Assembly (NCBI GenBank): GCA_963837325.1
Contig: CAWIMV010000001.1
Span: 1,488,001-1,552,000 of the forward strand
Reading direction: 5' to 3'
From: CAVQKZ01 sp963837325
Lineage (GTDB): Bacteria > Actinomycetota > Actinomycetes > Mycobacteriales > Jatrophihabitantaceae
DNA: 64,000 nt
Shown: positions 17,251-24,837 of the stretch, piece by piece
Position numbering within the stretch: the stretch's first letter is position 1
Layout of the letters: each line of letters starts with the position of its first letter
The notes under the pieces: generated by a model
Databases searched by the model: none
The model's input: only the letters and a program-made list of their open reading frames with translations
Told to the model about the DNA's origin: nothing
Made by a program: the position numbers and the translations under genes

Positions 17251-17831
17251 TAGCTTCGACTCTTCCTTCGAAGTGCAACCCACCACGGCGGTTTGCGTTC
17301 CAGGTCGATCGGGATTCGGACGAGGGGCGCCGACGCACGGATGACATCGGCAAGCGCAGCCCGCGTCTTGCGGACGTGCTCATTGCCTTTGACTATGGCG
17401 TCGACGATGTCCCCGCCGCGGGACTTGGCGGCGAACACTGGCCCGTTTGCCTTGTCCGCCCAGTCGTTGATGCATTCTTCGAGCTCGACGAGTGCGTTAA
17501 GGACGGGCGGGTCGCCGACTGTAACCGTGAGACCCGCGAGGGATCTATAGATCGCAGCTGTTCGGCGCTGCGCCTCGCGTCCAGAGTCAGTATTGACGAA
17601 CTCCATCAAGTCTTGGTCCGTGCCTTTGCCGATGAGCATCATGAAGAGCGTTGCCGATTCGAGGTGGGCGCGAACTTCCGCGATGAGCGTGCTGAGTTCG
17701 GCACGCACAACCGACCGGCGGGCCTCGACGAGCGTTTGCGTCGACGTTTCGGCGGCGTAGCGCTGGGACAACCAGACACCGCCCAGTGCGCCGGCGAGCG
17801 TGAGAAGGCCGGTGAGGATCACGTCGGTCAT
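17250..17831 (-). CDS. Hypothetical single-span membrane protein
   Basis: 193 residues from the ATG at 17831; a longer form from 17894 is possible. One N-terminal membrane helix (VILTGLLTLAGALGGVWLSQRY) is followed by a helical cytosolic region of about 150 residues (TLVEARRSVVRAELSTLIAEVRAHL, NALVELEECINDWADKANG). I do not recognise the family. Similar small anchored helical proteins occur in actinobacterial prophages and islands. It lies in the accessory element, and its stop codon overlaps the closing stem of the candidate RNA. Confidence 0.65.
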   Translation of the reverse strand: MTDVILTGLLTLAGALGGVWLSQRYAAETSTQTLVEARRSVVRAELSTLIAEVRAHLESATLFMMLIGKGTDQDLMEFVNTDSGREAQRRTAAIYRSLAGLTVTVGDPPVLNALVELEECINDWADKANGPVFAAKSRGGDIVDAIVKGNEHVRKTRAALADVIRASAPLVRIPIDLERKPPWWVALRRKSRS

Positions 17832-17892
17832 GTCGGCAATGTATCCGGCGTCGAGGATGGAGTCTGCGTTCCGATGGCCGTACAGTCCGAAC

Positions 17893-18129
17893 ATGAGTTC
17901 GGTTAGACGGACCGGGCGTGGCAGGGAGTCGGTCGAGATCCCGCCCGAGCGATGCCCGAACGGGCACCCGCTGCGCCCGCCGAACGTCCAAGTGTTCTGG
18001 CTCGGCTGTAGCTGCGCTGCGCCAGCGTTCGGGCATCGCGGCTACCGTTGTTGGACATGCGGCGCCTGCGTCTATGAGCCGCCGCACACCGATCACAACA
18101 AGTCGACGGGGCAGGTGCGCGGCCGCTAG
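17893..18129 (+). CDS. Small cysteine-rich protein, probable zinc ribbon
   Basis: 78 residues from the ATG at 17893. Cys/His pairs are CPNGH near the start, then CSC and CWTCGAC in the second half (GYRCWTCGACVYEPPH), suggesting a zinc-binding fold. It is divergent from the membrane protein, about 60 bases away. No catalytic motif is visible and I do not recognise the family. Confidence 0.6.
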   Translation: MSSVRRTGRGRESVEIPPERCPNGHPLRPPNVQVFWLGCSCAAPAFGHRGYRCWTCGACVYEPPHTDHNKSTGQVRGR

Positions 18130-18151
18130 CGCGTGTCGTGCATTCGGGGCA

Positions 18152-18616
18152 TCAGAGTTCGAGTTCGCCCACGTCTGCGGGATCCCGCGTCATGTCAGTC
18201 CATGCGCGTCCGTCCCAGTACCGCACTAGGCTGCCGGGGTCCTGCGAGGCGTGATACCAGCCCGGGAGCGCCGGATCCTTGCTCAGGCTGGCCGCTGCGG
18301 CGATCTGATCTGCCGCTGCGGCGATCTGATCAGCATGCTCGGCCTTCCACTCCGCGTGGGCACCGGCACGGATGACTGGGTCGGACGATTTCATGCGCGC
18401 AGCCCGGTCGGCCGAGACTGCGGCCTTGGCCTGGAGTTCGGCTATGTGAACATGGCTGCCAGGATCGTGACCAACGGTCCCGGTCGTTGACTGACCGTTC
18501 TGCGCTCGGACCGCGTTGCGTGTCTGCCGTGTGTACATCGCGATCCGCTCCTTGTCGGAGCGTAGGTCGACGGCACCCAGGGTGAGGACGCTGGTCATCT
18601 TGCGGAATAGGCCCAT
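18152..18616 (-). CDS. DUF2510 domain protein
   Basis: 154 residues from the ATG at 18616, with a textbook AGGAGGT ribosome site. The middle is Ala/Gln-rich and helical, including a tandem 7-residue repeat DQIAAAA encoded by a 21-base repeat near 18295-18335. The C-terminus is a DUF2510 module (PGWYHASQDPGSLVRYWDG, RAWTDMT), a short Trp-rich domain common at the ends of actinobacterial surface, phage and membrane proteins. No membrane helix is seen. The role is unknown. A perfect palindrome lies just upstream. Confidence 0.8.
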   Translation of the reverse strand: MGLFRKMTSVLTLGAVDLRSDKERIAMYTRQTRNAVRAQNGQSTTGTVGHDPGSHVHIAELQAKAAVSADRAARMKSSDPVIRAGAHAEWKAEHADQIAAAADQIAAAASLSKDPALPGWYHASQDPGSLVRYWDGRAWTDMTRDPADVGELEL

Positions 18617-18632
18617 CGAGACCTCCTGATCT

Positions 18633-18644
18633 TGACCGCGGTCA
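18633..18644. promoter_or_regulatory. 12-bp palindrome upstream of the DUF2510 gene
   Basis: TGACCGCGGTCA is a perfect palindrome 16 bases before the start codon, beside the ribosome site. It is a plausible operator for one of the HTH proteins encoded divergently in the same element. Confidence 0.4.
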
Positions 18645-18789
18645 GCGTAGGCGCGATTCAACGGGTCGTCCATGGAGCGTCGAGCGCCAAAGCGACGTTG
18701 CCGTGCCACATGCGGCGCCATCGCCCATGATCTTGCCCGGAACGCCATGGTTTAGCCCCGCCGCCCCTTTGCCACACCTAGGCGGAAGT

Positions 18790-18823
18790 CGTCATGCTCA
18801 GCGCCCCACGTCGGACCATGACG
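18790..18823. promoter_or_regulatory. Inverted repeat upstream of the HTH operon
   Basis: CGTCATG (18790-18796) and CATGACG (18817-18823), arms 20 bases apart, ending 20 bases before the HTH operon start. It could be an autoregulatory operator. The arms are short. Confidence 0.35.
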
Positions 18824-18843
18824 TGCCTATCGGGGGTCGCAAC

Positions 18844-19188
18844 ATGACAGAGGCAGCGGCAACACGGGACACGCTGTCGCAGCGACAGAAACTAGTCGGC
18901 CGGATCGTGCGCCACGCGATCACCGACACCGGCCTCAGTTATGTCGCGACCTCGACGCGCTGGCCCATCGCGCTCCCCACGCTCAACCGCTTGATGCGTA
19001 CCGGCAATGTCGGTCTGCGGTTCTTCGCGCAAGCCGAACGCAATCTCGGCCTGCCCGACGGACTGCTCGGCATGGTCATCGACGGCGACCTCGCGGGCAT
19101 CCGTACCGCACCGGGGGCGCCTGAATGCCCGGGCCTGACTAGCACGATCCGTGGCTACGTCATCACCGAGCTCGGCGGCGTGCCGTGA
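18844..19188 (+). CDS. Hypothetical DNA-binding-like protein of the element
   Basis: 114 residues from the ATG at 18844. It is mostly helical, and residues 15-75 (LVGRIVRHAITDTGLSYVAT, LPTLNRLMRTGNVGLRFFAQ, AERNLGLPDGLLGMVIDGD) resemble a Cro/CI-like helix-turn-helix bundle, although no diagnostic motif is certain. Its stop overlaps the start of the next HTH gene (GTGA), so both are made together. It probably regulates the element. A second start further upstream cannot be excluded. Confidence 0.6.
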   Translation: MTEAAATRDTLSQRQKLVGRIVRHAITDTGLSYVATSTRWPIALPTLNRLMRTGNVGLRFFAQAERNLGLPDGLLGMVIDGDLAGIRTAPGAPECPGLTSTIRGYVITELGGVP

Positions 19189-19463
19189 CGAGCCCATACG
19201 ATCTCGACACGCTCGCCAAGGCGGTCAAGGATGCACGTCTCGAGCGTGGCTGGTCGAAAGAGGACGCGGCCCGCCACGCCGGCATTAGCTCGATCACCTG
19301 GAAGCGCGTCGAAGATGGGCTCCGCGTGCTGGACGTCAAACGGCACGTGATCGAAAACCTGTTGCGCGACTCGACACCCGCGAAAGCCAACCCCGCCCTC
19401 GCAGGATTCACCGCAACGGAACTGCTGCGCGAGGTCGAAGTTCGTCACCAGGCGGGACGGTAG
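19185..19463 (+). CDS. XRE-family helix-turn-helix protein
   Basis: 92 residues starting at the GTG that overlaps the preceding stop. Residues 6-60 form an XRE-type HTH (LAKAVKDARLERGWSKEDAA, RHAGISSITWKRVEDGLRVL). The tail contains TATELLREVEVRHQ. It is a likely repressor or control protein of the element. The two-gene HTH arrangement recalls small phage or ICE control modules. Confidence 0.75.
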   Translation: MTSPYDLDTLAKAVKDARLERGWSKEDAARHAGISSITWKRVEDGLRVLDVKRHVIENLLRDSTPAKANPALAGFTATELLREVEVRHQAGR

Positions 19464-19524
19464 AACGCACAACACTTCGTTCACCGGGGCCAAGCCGCAG
19501 ATAACAGCGGGCAGCACACGGGTT

Positions 19525-19947
19525 TCACAGCAGAGAGCGAGGTGCCGCCGGGTCATTGATCATGGCGAGGACGGCACCCTCGATCGTCACTGCGATGACT
19601 CGCAGAGCGTGGGTGACCATGCGCGCATTGATGGGCGTGCCCTCACTGTGGCCGATAAGTTGCTCACCGTTGCGGAGTCGCAGAGCGCGGTCGTAGAGCG
19701 CTTCTACGAGCGATGCGGGGCGTTGATCGCGGAGGACGGCTACCGCCCCGACGACGTCGCGGAGGTCACCCGCGGATAGGTCCGCGAGCGCTGGGATCCC
19801 GTCGAGCATGCCCGCTATCTCGCGGGTCGCCGTGGCACGGTCCTCTGTGACCGCCTCGCCAGCCTCGAGCATCGCGGTAATCCGCGTGAAAATCTCGCCG
19901 GCACTCAACCCATCCGGCAGAACCAGCGAACTCACACGTTCGGGCAT
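19525..19947 (-). CDS. Hypothetical protein of the element
   Basis: 140 residues from the ATG at 19947, chosen for the GGGAG upstream. The protein is helical and soluble (SLVLPDGLSAGEIFTRITAM, ATREIAGMLDGIPALADL, ALRVIAVTIEGAVLAMINDP). I do not recognise the family and see no catalytic motif. It is the last gene before the right-hand repeat and is convergent with the HTH operon. Confidence 0.55.
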   Translation of the reverse strand: MPERVSSLVLPDGLSAGEIFTRITAMLEAGEAVTEDRATATREIAGMLDGIPALADLSAGDLRDVVGAVAVLRDQRPASLVEALYDRALRLRNGEQLIGHSEGTPINARMVTHALRVIAVTIEGAVLAMINDPAAPRSLL

Positions 19948-20110
19948 CGGTCGCTCCCACCTATTCTCGACTAGTCCGCTAGGCACGCTTGATGCGGTCC
20001 TACACCCGACGAGTCCACGCTACTAGAGATCTTGGGCGCGTCAGTCGGGGATATTTCACGCCACAGCGCTTCCCGAGGAATCCCCGACCTCAACGTCTAC
20101 GGAGGTTGAC

Positions 20111-20124
20111 TACAGCGCATAGTC
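20111..20124 (+). repeat. Right arm-type repeat of the element
   Basis: TACAGCGC, one base, TAGTC. It is the counterpart of 15985-16000 and lies nine bases inside the right 18-bp repeat. Confidence 0.4.
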
Positions 20125-20132
20125 GGCCCTAA

Positions 20133-20150
20133 TGCGCGACCACCTGGACT
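20133..20150 (+). repeat. Right copy (attR) of the sigA-end repeat
   Basis: TGCGCGACCACCTGGACT, one mismatch to 15890-15907. It is followed by AG, so it reads as the end of a sigma gene (RDHLD, stop TAG). It marks where the conserved chromosomal order resumes. Confidence 0.7.
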
Positions 20151-20175
20151 AGCCAGTACTGCCGGGCTGGCACAA

Positions 20176-20204
20176 ACCAACCGTCTGGTTCGCGACCAAC
20201 CGTC
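20176..20204 (+). repeat. Two direct ACCAACCGTC repeats
   Basis: ACCAACCGTC at 20176-20185 and 20195-20204, a 19-base period just outside the element's right end. It could be a protein-binding site. Only two copies are present. Confidence 0.4.
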
Positions 20205-20407
20205 GATTTTCGCGGCCGGCACTTGCATAAGTGTTCCCTTGGAGGATGGTGGCCTGCAGGTGCCGGCGTCCTTGCTCCCCCGAGATGACGCCGATCCTGT
20301 GGGCCCGACCGGCTTCGGCCAAAGTGGCTGGCCGGGCCTGAGAACGTCCGGCGCGTCCGCGTCGCCTGGCCTCCAAGGCGCTGGCCTCCCCGGACGCAGC
20401 GAACGAC

Positions 20408-20439
20408 GAAGGACCCCGCCCGGATGGACGGGGTCCTTC
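20408..20439. terminator. 11-bp hairpin terminator after DUF7455
   Basis: GAAGGACCCCG (20408-20418) pairs with CGGGGTCCTTC (20429-20439). On the minus strand it lies 25 bases past the DUF7455 stop. It could also stop transcription leaving the element. Confidence 0.75.
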
Positions 20440-20463
20440 GCTGTGCTTGTGCTCTTGGTGAGC

Positions 20464-20691
20464 TCAGCGCTCCTCTACCGCAGCGGTGGCGGGCACCTCG
20501 GCGAGTCGCTCGGACTCGTCGTGGATCGTCGCACCGACCTCGCGTAGGCCGACCTCGTTGTCGTGCCAGTGGTGTGCGCAGAACAAGAGCTCCGAACCGG
20601 AAGCCATCGTGGCCCGTACGTAGGCCTGGGCCCCACAGCGGTCACAACGGTCGGTGGCGGTCAGCGGACTCGCGGCATATGTCGTGGTCAC
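20464..20691 (-). CDS. DUF7455 small zinc-ribbon-like protein
   Basis: 75 residues from the GTG at 20691 behind AGAGAGG. Contains TDRCDRCGAQAYVRATM, SGSELLFCAHHWHDNEVGL: two CxxC-type cysteines, then Cys-His-His, a likely metal site. This is a small actinobacterial protein normally found beside the principal sigma gene. Here it is separated from sigA by the inserted element. Function unknown. Confidence 0.88.
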   Translation of the reverse strand: MTTTYAASPLTATDRCDRCGAQAYVRATMASGSELLFCAHHWHDNEVGLREVGATIHDESERLAEVPATAAVEER

Positions 20692-20924
20692 GTTGGCACC
20701 TCTCTCTGCGCTCGAACCCCTTGGGTAAGGGGTTCCATCGTGCTCCTCAGGCTTCGACCGTAACCACCGAATTGGCCGTGACGATCGCGACACCCTGGAA
20801 CGAAATACGTTTGGAACTCACTACCTTGTTGCCACGCCCACAGATCTCGCGATCTCCGGCCGCTTTCGTCTACAACGACCAGTACCCAGTCGAAGATTCC
20901 CGCTACCACTGCACGCGGCTTGAT

Positions 20925-22631
20925 TCAGCCGGCCAGCAGTTGCATGAGGTGCTCGCGCCGGCGCTCGAGCACCTCGGCGCTGGCGGCCGCGGACGGTGGC
21001 CCGGGCACGGCTCGGCGCAGCTGGGCATGAATCTGGGCGTGCGGCGTGCCGTGCCGGGCCGCTAGCACGCCGACCAACCGATTCACGTCCCTGCGCAGTG
21101 CCGCGCCGGCGCGCCAGGCCGCCATCTCGGCCGACGGGGGTGCCCCAGCCGCTGTGGTCGCCTTGCGGCGGGCCGCCGAGTCGCGCCGAGACAGCACCGC
21201 CGCCATCTGCTCGGGCGAGAGGATGCCGGGCAGACCGAGGAAGTCCTCATCCTCAGCCGAGAGTTCCAAGCCGTCCACCTCGGCGAGCACCGCCCGCCCC
21301 GCGTGCAGGACATGTGCAAAGGCAGCGTCCGCGTCGACCAGTTCGTCACCCTCGGCGTCGGCTGCCTCGCGCGGTTCCCGTTCGATGTCGAGCCTGTCGT
21401 CCGAGCCGGCCGGCGGCGGGATCACGTGATTGCGCTCGTGCTCCAATTCGGCCGCCAGGGCGAGCAGCGGTCGCACGGCGGGCAGGAAGACCGTCGCGGA
21501 CTCGCCTACGGCACGGGCCCGCACGACCCGACCGACGCCCTGCGCGAAGAACAGCGGCGTGCGGTACGCGGTCATCCACGCCAGGCAGGCGGCGCGGGGC
21601 ACGTCGACACCCTCGGAGACCATGCGGACGCAGACCGCAATGCGTTCGGTCCCGTGGGTGAACGCCGAAATCTTGGCGCTCGCCTTCGGGTCGTCGGACA
21701 GGATCAGGACCGGCCGGTGGCCGGTGACCTGTTCGACGATGTCGGCGTACGCACGCGCGTCCTCGTGGTCGCTGGCCAGCACCAGACCGGCGGCATCCGG
21801 CATTCCGGACGCCCGCAGGTGGGTGATCCGCTCGTCCATCGCGGCGATCACATGCGGCACCCATCCGCCTTTCGGGTTCAGGGCGGTGCGCCACGCGGTG
21901 GCCTCCGTCCGTTTGGTGCCCGACTCGGACAATGACGCGGCGATCACCTCTCCTGCGCTGTTGCGCCATCGCGACGTGCCTGTGTATGCCGCGAAGACGA
22001 CCGGGCGGACCACGCCGTCGCGCAGGGCCTCGCCGTAGCCGTAGCTGAAGTCGGCGGTGCTGCACCAGCCGCCGTTCGCGTCGGGCTCGTAGCGCACAAA
22101 CGGGATGCGTTCGTCGGGTCGGGTGCGAAACGGCGTGCCGGTCAGGCAGAGCCTCCGGGCCGCCGACTCGAACGCCGCGGCTATGGCCTCTCCCCACGAC
22201 AGGCCGTCGCCAGCGTGGTGCACCTCGTCGAGGACCACCAGGCTGCGCCGGGCCGCCGTGCGAGCCGCGTGCAGGGCGGGTTTGGCTGCCACCTGGGCGT
22301 AGGTCGTCACGTAACCAACGAGATCCGCTCGCACAGGGCCTACCGCGTTGCTCAACGCGGCATCGAGTCCGAGGCCGGCCCGGTCGGCGGCATCGGCCCA
22401 CTGGCTGCGCAGGTGATCGGTCGGACAGACGACGACGAGGCGGTCGATCGCGCGGCGAGCGAGCAGGTGCTGGGCGAGGGTGAGCGCGAATGTGGTCTTG
22501 CCGGCCCCGGGCGTCGCGGTGAGCAGATAGTCGCGGCGCGGCTGCTGCGCCTCGTAGTGCTGCAGGGCGGCCCGTTGCCAGGCGCGAAGTGGGGGTTGCC
22601 CGGCCGCCGGCGGTCGTCGCGGCTGCGCCAC
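20925..22631 (-). CDS. DEAD/DEAH-box (SF2) helicase
   Basis: 568 residues from the GTG at 22631. The N-terminal RecA-like domain has RAWQRAAL (Q-like), Walker A TATPGAGKTTFAL, motif II LVVLDEVHHAGDGLSWG and motif III LTGTPFRTR. The C-terminal domain contains VRMVSEGVDVPRAACLAW and FFAQGVGRVVRAR (motifs V and VI). It resembles the UvrB/Rad25-like helicases that sit near sigA in many actinobacteria. The substrate is unknown, and the C-terminal 140 residues are family-specific. Confidence 0.9.
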   Translation of the reverse strand: MAQPRRPPAAGQPPLRAWQRAALQHYEAQQPRRDYLLTATPGAGKTTFALTLAQHLLARRAIDRLVVVCPTDHLRSQWADAADRAGLGLDAALSNAVGPVRADLVGYVTTYAQVAAKPALHAARTAARRSLVVLDEVHHAGDGLSWGEAIAAAFESAARRLCLTGTPFRTRPDERIPFVRYEPDANGGWCSTADFSYGYGEALRDGVVRPVVFAAYTGTSRWRNSAGEVIAASLSESGTKRTEATAWRTALNPKGGWVPHVIAAMDERITHLRASGMPDAAGLVLASDHEDARAYADIVEQVTGHRPVLILSDDPKASAKISAFTHGTERIAVCVRMVSEGVDVPRAACLAWMTAYRTPLFFAQGVGRVVRARAVGESATVFLPAVRPLLALAAELEHERNHVIPPPAGSDDRLDIEREPREAADAEGDELVDADAAFAHVLHAGRAVLAEVDGLELSAEDEDFLGLPGILSPEQMAAVLSRRDSAARRKATTAAGAPPSAEMAAWRAGAALRRDVNRLVGVLAARHGTPHAQIHAQLRRAVPGPPSAAASAEVLERRREHLMQLLAG

Positions 22632-22667
22632 GTCGGCCCCCCTCGCCTGATCGCTGGATCGCAACAA

Positions 22668-22698
22668 GATGCCCCGTGGCACCAGGCCGCAGGGCATC
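22668..22698 (-). terminator. 7-bp hairpin between helicase and membrane pseudogene
   Basis: GATGCCC (22668-22674) with GGGCATC (22692-22698). It would lie about 90 bases after the upstream membrane gene and before the helicase. Weak evidence. Confidence 0.3.
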
Positions 22699-22786
22699 CG
22701 TCGACAACTCTAGTGGGACCACAGACAGGGGCCGGGCGACGGGCTCTGCGCGCGCCGACCACCCCAACAGACAGCGCGAGAAGGGC

Positions 22787-23099
22787 TCAGCGCGGCGTTT
22801 TGCGGAAGTACTGGTTACTTGCCCGCTGGGCCAGCAGGATGATGATCGCGAGGTCGACGACACCGCCGACCAGTGTGACCAGCCGGCTGAACGCCGGCTC
22901 CGGTTGGGGTGAAAGCCGTCAGCGAGCCCAGAACGCCGAGTCCGGCGAGCACCCAGGTGACGATGCGGGCCCAGTTCTTCCCCTTGCCGACCTGCAGCGC
23001 GAGCAGCGCGTAGAGGCATGTCGCCCGCTTCTTCGCGTCGCCCGACCCTAACGACGACCGGTCGAGGACGGAAGCACAAACCGGACGATCCGCCCACAT
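22787..23099 (-). pseudogene. Small membrane protein, frameshifted
   Basis: It starts at the ATG at 23099 behind AAGGAG and reads LYALLALQVGKGKNWARIVT, WVLAGLGVLGSLTAFTP, as in small multi-span actinobacterial membrane proteins. The frame then turns to Arg/Pro-rich nonsense and stops. In the adjacent frame the expected continuation appears (FSRLVTLVGGVVDLAIIILL, then NQYFRKTPR, stop at 22787). One base is gained or lost near 22900-22925. The N-terminus also looks shorter than usual, so decay is possible as well as a base-call error. Confidence 0.65.
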
Positions 23100-23205
23100 G
23101 CTCTCCTTCCACCCAGTGACGAGCGCGGCCGGCTTTCCGGCTCGACGACACGCAGCCCGGACCGTCGACGGTTCCTAGGGCCCGCGGGACGGCAGACTGG
23201 TTCTC

Positions 23206-24237
23206 GTGAGCCGCGGACGACGCCTGTTGCGCGCGCTGCGCCACGTCCCGTCGCTGTTGTCCCGCGCCGCGGCGCAGGCCTGGCGCGACCGGGTGCTGGG
23301 GCTTTCCGCCGAGGCGGCGTTCTGGCAGCTGCTCAGCCTGCCCTCGATGTTCCTCGCCCTGGTCGCCACCCTCGGGTATGTGTCGCGGTGGTTCGGCGCC
23401 GGGACGGTCGGCCGGACCGAACGCAACCTCGAGTCGACACTGAGCCGCGCGTTCAGCCCGGACGTGGTCAACGAGGTCATCACCCCGATGTTGCACGAGG
23501 TGCTGTTCAAAGGCCGGGTGGACATCATCAGCCTCGGCTTCGTGCTGGCGATCTGGGCCGGGTCGTCGGCGACGGCGACCTTCGTCAACACGATCACGAT
23601 CGCCTACGGCATGCGCGAGCTGCGGGGCCCGGTCCGCAGCCGGCTGTTGGCGCTCTGGCTGTTCCTCGGCTCGGTGCTGCTCGGAGTCATCGTGCTGCCG
23701 ATGCTGGTGCTTGGCCCGGACTTGCTGACCCGCTCGGTTCCGGCCAGTGTGCGCCCCACGGCGAGCACGATCATCTCGGACCTCTACTACCCGGTGGTCG
23801 TGCTGCTGCTGCTCACCGGGCTCACGACGCTCTACCACCTCGCTCCGCCGCGCAAGCTCCCTTGGCACCGCGGCGTTCCCGGTGCGGTCGTCGCGATGAT
23901 CGTCTTCCTGGCCGGGGCGGCCGGGCTGCGGACCTACATCCACTTCATCCTGAGCCAGAACCACGCGTACGGCACACTGGCCGCGCCCATCGCCGCCCTG
24001 TTGTTCTTCTTCGCCCTCGCGCTCGGGGTGCTCTACGGCGCTGAAGTGAACGCGGCGATCGAGCAGCTGGCCCCGACCGAAATGAAGCCGCCGCGCGTGC
24101 TACACCCTCGCAACTGGCAGCGGCTGCAATCCCCGCCACGAAAAAGCAATAACGGTGCGCTCAGCGCCGAAGACGCACGCGCGGCCACCCACCAGGCCCG
24201 GACCGAGGACGGTCAGTCCGAGAGCACGTTGTCGTAG
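23206..24237 (+). CDS. YihY/BrkB-family integral membrane protein
   Basis: 343 residues with six membrane helices. Family landmarks are a soluble N-terminus (RVLGLSAEAAFWQLLSLPSM), the central GFVLAIWAGSSATATFVNTI, then VVVLLLLTGLTTLYHLAPP and the last helices ILSQNHAYGTLAAPIAALLF, LGVLYGAEVNAAI. These proteins were once called ribonuclease BN but have no nuclease motifs. Function unknown, possibly transport. This is the Rv2707 position. Its end overlaps the convergent DUF3039 gene by 25 bases. Confidence 0.9.
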   Translation: MSRGRRLLRALRHVPSLLSRAAAQAWRDRVLGLSAEAAFWQLLSLPSMFLALVATLGYVSRWFGAGTVGRTERNLESTLSRAFSPDVVNEVITPMLHEVLFKGRVDIISLGFVLAIWAGSSATATFVNTITIAYGMRELRGPVRSRLLALWLFLGSVLLGVIVLPMLVLGPDLLTRSVPASVRPTASTIISDLYYPVVVLLLLTGLTTLYHLAPPRKLPWHRGVPGAVVAMIVFLAGAAGLRTYIHFILSQNHAYGTLAAPIAALLFFFALALGVLYGAEVNAAIEQLAPTEMKPPRVLHPRNWQRLQSPPRKSNNGALSAEDARAATHQARTEDGQSESTLS

Positions 24238-24437
24238 ATTTCCTTGCACTGAGGGCAGACGGGCGATCCCGGCTTGGGCACCTTGGTGACCGGGAAGACC
24301 TCTCCACACAGCGCCTCGACGAGCGTCCCGAGCACGGCGCTCTCGGCGATCTTCGCCTTCCGGACATAGTGGAACATCTCATTGCCGGTGTCGGCCTCGG
24401 ACGTCTCGGGTGCCTCGAGGATCTGCGGGCTGCTCAC
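24213..24437 (-). CDS. DUF3039 protein
   Basis: 74 residues from the GTG at 24437. Conserved core FHYVRKAKIAESAVLGTLV followed by EALCGEVFPVTK and CPQCKEIYD, three cysteines that could hold zinc. Matches the DUF3039 family (Rv2708c position). Function unknown. It follows DUF3099 on the same strand. Confidence 0.9.
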   Translation of the reverse strand: MSSPQILEAPETSEADTGNEMFHYVRKAKIAESAVLGTLVEALCGEVFPVTKVPKPGSPVCPQCKEIYDNVLSD

Positions 24438-24456
24438 GGCGGCAATTGTGCCACTG

Positions 24457-24780
24457 TCAGCCGTCGACGACGCGTCCGTCCTGCCCGGCGGGCAGGGCGC
24501 GCTCAGCCGCCGCCGGCGAATGCGGCACACGCTGCACCCGCTTCTTGGCCGGGCGGTCGTTGGCGATGATCACCGCGCACCACGGCAGCACGATTCCGCC
24601 GACGACGAACAGCAGGGCCAGCACGGTCGAGTGCGAGTAGCTGACCGCGGCGCCGATCACGCACAGAGCGCGGAGGCCCATCATCACGGCGTAGCGCTTG
24701 CGGCGGCGGTCGAACTCGGCATCGCTGCTCTCGGGGGCAGTGGTGATCAGGGCCGGCTGCTCACCGTGGGCACGACGCAT
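24457..24780 (-). CDS. DUF3099 membrane protein
   Basis: 107 residues from the ATG at 24780. The cytosolic start includes ALITTAPESSDAEFDRRRKR. Two membrane helices (YAVMMGLRALCVIGAAVSY and STVLALLFVVGGIVLPWCAV) follow, and a basic tail ends the protein. This is the DUF3099 pattern (Rv2709 position). Function unknown. Probably transcribed with DUF3039, 19 bases downstream. Confidence 0.88.
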   Translation of the reverse strand: MRRAHGEQPALITTAPESSDAEFDRRRKRYAVMMGLRALCVIGAAVSYSHSTVLALLFVVGGIVLPWCAVIIANDRPAKKRVQRVPHSPAAAERALPAGQDGRVVDG

Positions 24781-24837
24781 CTGTCCATCGTGGCACCAAG
24801 CTGCCCGAAAAGCTGCCGACCGGGCATGATGTGGGCA

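Larger units (their letters stand above)
15890..20150. mobile_element. Small integrative element inserted at the 3' end of sigA
   Basis: About 4.24 kb between the near-identical 18-bp repeats at 15890-15907 and 20133-20150. It holds a tyrosine recombinase at the left end, a possible structured RNA, a membrane protein, a small Cys-rich protein, a DUF2510 protein, a two-gene HTH operon and one more hypothetical gene. None of these belong to the conserved sigA neighbourhood, which resumes with DUF7455. A second repeat, TACAGCGC plus TAGTC, lies inside each end. There are no replication, conjugation, capsid or recognisable excisionase genes, so it is a minimal or decayed element. Confidence 0.72.
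19948..20463. other. Gene-poor right end of the element and junction with DUF7455
   Basis: No gene can be supported here. It holds the right arm-type repeat, the right copy of the sigA-end repeat (20133-20150), a 10-bp direct repeat (20176-20204) and a strong terminator (20408-20439). A plus-strand open frame from 20239 runs antisense into DUF7455 and is probably spurious. Confidence 0.6.

Noticed and set aside
15910..20463. tRNA gene as the element's insertion target
   Set aside because: No cloverleaf or tRNA-like sequence was found at either end; the repeat lies in sigA instead.
20239..20547. 102-codon plus-strand frame near the element's right end
   Set aside because: Runs antisense through most of DUF7455 and crosses a strong terminator; no family resemblance.
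21346..23964. 872-codon minus-strand open frame across the helicase and YihY genes
   Set aside because: Overlaps the real helicase in another frame and the YihY gene antisense; composition is that of a shadow.
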